10,929 nt of DNA. Source: Nitrospira sp. GTDB taxonomy: Bacteria; Nitrospirota; Nitrospiria; Nitrospirales; Nitrospiraceae. Where the stretch lies: NCBI GenBank assembly GCA_025360665.1, contig JANYBU010000129.1, forward strand, positions 1-10,929, in the 5' to 3' direction. Made by a program: the position numbers and the translations under genes. The notes beneath the pieces were generated by a model, which was not told where the DNA came from, made no database searches, and saw only the letters and a list, made by a program, of their open reading frames with translations. Shown in pieces: positions 7,269-10,929 of the stretch. How positions within the stretch are numbered: position 1 is the first letter of the stretch; each line of letters starts with the position of its first letter.

Positions 7269-8600
7269 CTACAGCACGAGGAGGAGGTAAAGGTCGTTCA
7301 CGTTCGTGCCGGTGGGTCCGGTGTGGATGAGCTGATGGAGCTTCTTCAATGCGGGGTAGGTGTTGTTGCGCTTCAACGCGCCCTTGAGATCCACCGAGAG
7401 GCGCTGCGAGCGCGCCACGGTATCGCCATCGACCACGGCTCCAGCCGCATCAGTCGGACCGTCGGTGCCATCGGTGCCGATCGCCACCACCCACACCTTG
7501 GCCAGACCGGCGATTTCCAGAGCGGCGGCTGCGGCGAATTCTTGCGCCCTCCCGCCTGTTCCCTTTCCGGTAACGGTCACGGTGGTTTCCCCACCGGCCA
7601 CCACACAACAGGGCCTCTGTAGCGGTATGCCCTCGCGTAGAATATTCCTCGCCATGGCGCCAAATCGCTTCCCCGCCTCACGGGCCTCTCCGGTTAAGGC
7701 CAGCGTGTGGACAAGGGTTCGAAGACCTGCCTCCCTGGCTGCGTGCGTAACAGCCGTGACGGCCGTTGCGTTGTTCCCGACGATGTGATGGCGAACCCGA
7801 CGGAACAGGGAGGAGCCGGGTTTCGGAGTTTCATTCGCGAGTCCCTGACGTCCACGGTCGAGATGCTGACGTACTCGTTGAGGGACTGCCTGCCAGATGC
7901 GATAGCGTTTCAGAATCGCAACAGCGTCTTGATAGGTCGTGGGGTCTGGGGCTGTCGGCCCTGACGCAATAGCACTGAGGTCGTCACCCAACACATCGGA
8001 CAAAATCAGCGTCACAACGGTGGCCTCGGTCAACTCGGCGAGACGTCCGCCTTTGATGCGCGAGAGATGTTTCCGAATGGTATTGATTTCGCGGATGGTC
8101 GCGCCGCATCGGAGGAGTTTCTCTGTGGTCCGCTGCTTGTCGGCTAACGTGACCCCTGCGACAGGAGCAGGCAGTAAACTGGATGCACCGCCCGACAGGA
8201 GCACGATCAAGAGGTCTCGCCGACCGAGTTCTGCCGCCATGGCGCAGAGTCTGGCGGCCGCCCGCTGACCGGACCGATCGGGAACAGGGTGGCCGGCTTC
8301 CGCCACAACAGTCCGTTTCGTCGGCAGGCCATGGCCGTGCTTCACTACGACGAACCCACCCTGCAACCGATGTCCCAGCCGCTGTTCTACCGCCCGGGCC
8401 ATCGGAGCCGTCGCCTTCCCAGCCCCGACCACGACCACACGCTCATAGCGACGCAGGTCATACCGGCGCCGGCCGATGATCAGCTCCTCGCCGTTTCTGG
8501 AGATGGCGCGCCTGACCGCCGTACGGGCGTCGACCGCAGCCAGTCCTCGAACGATTAATTTCTTCAGAAGTGGCCGGATAGGAGAGGGAGGAATCTGCAT
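7269..8600 (-). CDS. Glycerate 2-kinase, MOFRL family (GckA/TtuD type)
   Basis: The enzyme phosphorylates D-glycerate, in this family usually giving 2-phosphoglycerate, which feeds lower glycolysis or the serine and glyoxylate routes. The N-terminal nucleotide-binding half shows GAGKAT (60-65), HPVPD (105-109), LSGGASSLLPAP (136-147), REINTIRKHLSRIKGGRLA (171-189) and LSDVLGDDLSAIASGPTAPD (201-220). The C-terminal MOFRL domain shows GGRAQEFAAAAALEIAG, AIGTDGTDGPTDAAGAVVDG and HTGPTGTNVNDLYLLL. These residue numbers count from the GTG at 8603; subtract one when counting from the ATG. Length (about 443) is normal. Both GTG at 8603 and ATG at 8600 are possible starts; I favour ATG. Neither has a clear Shine-Dalgarno, and an inverted repeat ends one base before the GTG. 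It is the first gene of a two-gene operon with the dikinase. Confidence 0.94.
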   Translation of the reverse strand: MQIPPSPIRPLLKKLIVRGLAAVDARTAVRRAISRNGEELIIGRRRYDLRRYERVVVVGAGKATAPMARAVEQRLGHRLQGGFVVVKHGHGLPTKRTVVAEAGHPVPDRSGQRAAARLCAMAAELGRRDLLIVLLSGGASSLLPAPVAGVTLADKQRTTEKLLRCGATIREINTIRKHLSRIKGGRLAELTEATVVTLILSDVLGDDLSAIASGPTAPDPTTYQDAVAILKRYRIWQAVPQRVRQHLDRGRQGLANETPKPGSSLFRRVRHHIVGNNATAVTAVTHAAREAGLRTLVHTLALTGEAREAGKRFGAMARNILREGIPLQRPCCVVAGGETTVTVTGKGTGGRAQEFAAAAALEIAGLAKVWVVAIGTDGTDGPTDAAGAVVDGDTVARSQRLSVDLKGALKRNNTYPALKKLHQLIHTGPTGTNVNDLYLLLVL

Positions 8601-8603
8601 CAC

Positions 8604-8645
8604 GCTTACAATAGACTAGCAGGGTGGTGAAAAACTATTGTAAGC
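8604..8645. promoter_or_regulatory. 11-bp perfect inverted repeat at the glycerate kinase start (operator or leader hairpin)
   Basis: GCTTACAATAG (8604-8614) and CTATTGTAAGC (8635-8645) are exact reverse complements, separated by 20 bases. On the minus strand the distal arm contains TACAAT, a near-consensus -10 hexamer (8642-8637), and the proximal arm abuts the GTG/ATG start codons. The half-sites are 31 bases apart centre to centre, about three DNA turns, which suits an operator. As RNA the repeat could instead hide the translation start. No convincing -35 box was found. Confidence 0.55.
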
Positions 8646-8694
8646 CCTAGGGAATGCATGCCTGGAGCAAGTCACGGACGGATTCAGCAGAGCC

Positions 8695-8820
8695 AGAAGG
8701 CTGTTCAAAAAGGCCGTCCAGCAAGGCCGCAGCGAGCGAAGAGGCGAGGCGTACGCTTCGGTACGTTGAGCCTCTGAGCAAAGCGAGAACGCCGCTGGCG
8801 GGCTTTTTCAACAGCCTTCT
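8695..8820. repeat. 126-bp imperfect palindromic intergenic element (REP/MITE-like)
   Basis: The ends AGAAGGCTGTT (8695-8705) and AACAGCCTTCT (8810-8820) are perfect 11-bp inverted repeats. The same symmetry axis continues inward: AAAAAG/CTTTTT (8707-8712 and 8803-8808), CCG/CGG, CCAGC/GCTGG after a one-base bulge, AGAGGC/GCCTCT (8740-8745 and 8770-8775), and CGTAC/GTACG (8750-8754 and 8761-8765) around a central GCTTCG loop. It holds no credible gene and shows no obvious target duplication. The right end reaches two bases into the lytic transglycosylase stop codon. It may act as a transcription terminator for that gene. It resembles a dispersed palindrome that I recall from Nitrospira genomes; a genome search would be needed to confirm this. 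Confidence 0.8.
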
Positions 8821-9886
8821 ATGGAGTCTTGTCCTGCTTGAAGCAACGGGTCGGACAAGACTGCCGTGGGACTCTCATCTGATAGGTCCCGCGTGGGAGC
8901 GCATCCTTCTTGAATTCAGGATTCAGCATCTTGAGTTCCAAGAAGTAGGTCCCAAATTCCTCGGCAATCGAGGTGAGGGCTCGCTGGGAATCTTTCACGT
9001 TGACGGTGACCGTTTCAGTTTCCATCGGCATATACAGGTCTTTCTTGCTCAGACCCAAATACTTTTCCGGCTGCGAGTAGATTTCCTTGGCGGCGATGAT
9101 TCTCGGGACGTAGCGCATCGTTTCCCGTGGCCCGTGCATCTTCCAATAGTCGGTAATATTCTGATCCTTCAATAACCGACGAACTCGTTCTTCCCCGGCA
9201 TTGTACGAGGCCATGGCCATGAACCAATCGTTCTGCTTGAAATCTTTCAGATAGCGCAAATACTTGACCGCTGCTTCCGTCGACATCTCTAGATTACGAC
9301 GATCGTCGCGGACCGCGTCGCTCTTGAGACGATAGCGTCGCCCGGTGGAAGGGATGAACTGCCACGGCCCCGACGCTTTCGCCTTTGAATAGGCGGCGGC
9401 CACGCACTTGCTCTCCACCAGCAGCATATACTTGAGGTCGTCCGGCAACCCGGCATCGGCCAGCTGTTTTTCGGCAGGGGGAAAACAGCGCCCGGTGCGC
9501 TTGGCAAGGATGATACTTTCGCCCTGGTCTTCTAAGAATTGATAGAACTCATACTCGATGCGTTCATGCACCTGCCAGTTATCGAGCGGGACTGATTGGC
9601 CGGCAAAGGTCAGCTTGTCAGGCAGCTTGAATGAACTGAGGAAGTAGCGCTCTCCCTCCCGTTTGATTTCCGGAAGAATGACGAGGCGGCCCTCTGGCTC
9701 GTCGGGGTTCTCAAGGGGATCGAGCAGGATCAGCTCATGCTCTGGTTCTCCATTGGCTCCAGATCGAGACGCACTCTCCTTCGCCTCGGGATGTTCAGGT
9801 TGCGGCTGTGCTCCTGTCGCAATCGGGAGCGTGACTACCACCCACAACCCACTGAGCACCAGTGCTCGCCGAACCCACGTCGTCAT
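8819..9886 (-). CDS. mltD: MltD-type membrane-bound lytic murein transglycosylase
   Basis: Lytic transglycosylases cut peptidoglycan glycan strands between N-acetylmuramic acid and N-acetylglucosamine, leaving 1,6-anhydro ends. This 355-residue protein has an N-terminal export signal (basic MTTWVRR, hydrophobic core, likely cleavage near ATGA/QPQ around residue 26) and a proline/glutamate-rich linker. The SLT domain spans about residues 130-270. The catalytic glutamate is E158 in LPDDLKYMLLVESK. Other typical motifs are ASGPWQFIPSTGRRYRL, D.RRNLEMSTEAAVKYL and MASYNAGEERVRR. Residues 291-340 look like one weak LysM-like peptidoglycan-binding repeat. E. coli MltD has clear LysM repeats and a lipobox; no lipobox cysteine is visible here, so a soluble periplasmic form is likely. 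The ATG at 9886 has AGGA five bases upstream. The TAG stop lies at the edge of the palindromic element. Confidence 0.9.
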   Translation of the reverse strand: MTTWVRRALVLSGLWVVVTLPIATGAQPQPEHPEAKESASRSGANGEPEHELILLDPLENPDEPEGRLVILPEIKREGERYFLSSFKLPDKLTFAGQSVPLDNWQVHERIEYEFYQFLEDQGESIILAKRTGRCFPPAEKQLADAGLPDDLKYMLLVESKCVAAAYSKAKASGPWQFIPSTGRRYRLKSDAVRDDRRNLEMSTEAAVKYLRYLKDFKQNDWFMAMASYNAGEERVRRLLKDQNITDYWKMHGPRETMRYVPRIIAAKEIYSQPEKYLGLSKKDLYMPMETETVTVNVKDSQRALTSIAEEFGTYFLELKMLNPEFKKDALPRGTYQMRVPRQSCPTRCFKQDKTP

Positions 9887-9966
9887 GCCAATCCTATCTC
9901 CTATATGGGGGTGAGAGACTTAATGTTGAGTGCTCATGCTAACAGCCTGACGAGGGACCGGCAAGC

Positions 9967-10713
9967 ATGATCGACTTTCAGATTCGTGCTAGACTGCCCC
10001 GGTCTATGCGTGCATTGACCCTCCTCAACGATCGCATCACCCACTGCACCGCCTGTCTACGGCTCGTCACCTATCGGGAAGCGATCGCCGCGGAGAAACG
10101 GAAGCAGTTTGAGGACTGGACCTACTGGGGGCGTCCGGTTCCCGGGTTTGGGGACTCGCACGCGCGCCTCTACGTACTCGGCCTCGCGCCAGCCGCGCAC
10201 GGCGGCAACCGAACCGGACGGGTATTTACAGGCGATCGGAGCGGGGATTGGCTGTATGACGCGTTACATCGATTCGGCTTCGCCAACCAAGCCAGCTCCC
10301 ATCACCGGGATGACGGGCTGAAGTTATCGGATTGTTACATTGGCGCAACCGTCCGTTGTGCGCCGCCCGACAATAAACCGGCCCCTGAAGAATTCAAGGC
10401 CTGCCGCCCCTATCTGCGGGAAGAACTCCGGTTGTTACGGAAGATCCGAGTGGTTGTGGCACTGGGCAAGGTTGCGTTCGATCACTACTTGAAAGCCTGT
10501 CGCGATGAGGGGTTGCAATTTCCCTCACCGCTCCCGAAATTTTCCCATGGAATCGTCCAGGCCCTTCCGTGGGGCATTACATTGATCGGCTCATACCATC
10601 CGAGCCAGCAAAATACCTTCACCGGAATACTGACCAGGCCGATGTTTCACCATATCTTTGCAACCGCTCGACAACGACTTGCCGAGCCGGAGCGCACACG
10701 AGCCGGCCAATAG
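9967..10713 (+). CDS. Family 5 uracil-DNA glycosylase (UdgB type), iron-sulfur
   Basis: The enzyme removes uracil, and in some family members hypoxanthine or other deaminated bases, from DNA to begin base excision repair. The 248-residue protein has the family 5 motif GLAPAAHGGNRTGRVFTGD (72-90), in which alanine replaces the catalytic polar residue used by other UDG families. It also has the C-terminal motif GSYHPSQQNTFTG (208-220, H211). Four cysteines, C27 and C30 (HCTAC), C131 and C146, match the 4Fe-4S ligands of family 4/5 enzymes. WTYWGRPVPGFGD and GDRSGDWLYDALHRFGF are also typical. The start at 9967 has only a distant GAGGGA; an ATG at 10006 just before LTLLNDRITHC is also possible, since conservation begins there. 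It is divergent from the transglycosylase gene (80-base gap) and converges on the transaldolase gene with three bases between stops. Confidence 0.93.
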   Translation: MIDFQIRARLPRSMRALTLLNDRITHCTACLRLVTYREAIAAEKRKQFEDWTYWGRPVPGFGDSHARLYVLGLAPAAHGGNRTGRVFTGDRSGDWLYDALHRFGFANQASSHHRDDGLKLSDCYIGATVRCAPPDNKPAPEEFKACRPYLREELRLLRKIRVVVALGKVAFDHYLKACRDEGLQFPSPLPKFSHGIVQALPWGITLIGSYHPSQQNTFTGILTRPMFHHIFATARQRLAEPERTRAGQ

Positions 10714-10716
10714 GCC

Positions 10717-10929
10717 TTACTTCTTGGCTTGTGCTTCCCAATCCGCCAGAAACTTCTTGAGTCCACTATCCGTCAACGGATGTTTTATCATCTGCTGAAA
10801 GATCGAGAAGGGCATCGTACAGATATGCCCACCAGCCAGCGCAGCCTCGACCACGTGCTGAGGATGGCGCACGCTGGCCACCAGCACCTGGGTTTTAAAG
10901 TCGTAATTGCGGTAGATGGTCAGAATCTG
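10717..10929 (-). CDS. Transaldolase / fructose-6-phosphate aldolase-like protein, C-terminal part (5' end outside window)
   Basis: Reading the minus strand from the right edge gives 70 residues in one open frame ending in TAA at 10719-10717. The segment TQVLVASVRHPQHVVEAAL followed by AGGHICTMPFSIFQQM and KHPLTDSGLKKFLADW matches the C-terminus of the small, about 215-220 residue, TalC/Fsa class of transaldolases. These act in the pentose phosphate pathway, or split fructose-6-phosphate, through a Schiff-base lysine that lies outside this window. The frame is intact to the edge. Whether it is a transaldolase or a fructose-6-phosphate aldolase cannot be decided from this part. Confidence 0.85.
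   Translation of the reverse strand, partial: QILTIYRNYDFKTQVLVASVRHPQHVVEAALAGGHICTMPFSIFQQMIKHPLTDSGLKKFLADWEAQAKK

Noticed and set aside
8654..9175. 173-residue plus-strand open frame starting before the palindromic element
   Set aside because: Its first third is translated from the palindrome and the rest lies antisense to the lytic transglycosylase gene. There is no family resemblance and no ribosome binding site. Such frames commonly arise from repeats.
9887..9966. Promoters for the divergent transglycosylase and uracil-DNA glycosylase genes
   Set aside because: A divergent 80-base gap should hold promoters, but I found no convincing -35/-10 pair with correct spacing on either strand.

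Overview
The window reads as ordinary chromosomal DNA of a GC-rich, free-living bacterium. The likeliest source is a Nitrospira-like member of the Nitrospirota. This rests on three things: an LL-diaminopimelate aminotransferase-type gene, the general style of the proteins, and a long palindromic intergenic element that resembles repeats I associate with Nitrospira genomes. The assignment is inference from memory, not from a search. No rRNA, tRNA, CRISPR array, transposase, integrase or phage gene was seen, and every gene wholly inside the window looks intact.

Layout. Left block, plus strand: the 3' end of an LL-diaminopimelate aminotransferase gene (lysine/cell-wall synthesis), then folK (folate) and panC (pantothenate), with folK and panC joined by an ATGA stop/start overlap. 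A pair of oppositely oriented heptamer arrays fills the gap before folK. Second block, minus strand (about 4530 down to 2137): a three-gene operon rmuC - MazG-like pyrophosphohydrolase - zinc-ribbon/PilZ protein. It has a good sigma-70-like promoter in front of rmuC, and its last gene overlaps the end of panC tail to tail. Third block, minus strand (8600 down to 4620): a glycerate 2-kinase gene followed 15 bases later by an 877-residue dikinase. The dikinase has the domain order of rifampin phosphotransferases (ATP-binding, middle domain, C-terminal phosphohistidine domain), not that of PEP synthase. An 11-bp perfect inverted repeat sits against the glycerate kinase start codon. Fourth block: a roughly 126-bp imperfect palindrome separates this operon from a minus-strand MltD-type lytic transglycosylase gene and reaches into that gene's stop codon. 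Right block: a family 5 uracil-DNA glycosylase gene (plus strand) diverges from the transglycosylase gene and converges on the 3' end of a transaldolase/fructose-6-phosphate aldolase gene that runs off the window.

Most of the genes are housekeeping: amino acid and cofactor synthesis, DNA maintenance, peptidoglycan turnover and central carbon. The parts most worth a second look are the palindromic element, the heptamer arrays before folK, the rifampin-phosphotransferase-like dikinase paired with glycerate kinase, the inverted repeat at the glycerate kinase start, and the compact rmuC-mazG-pilZ operon.
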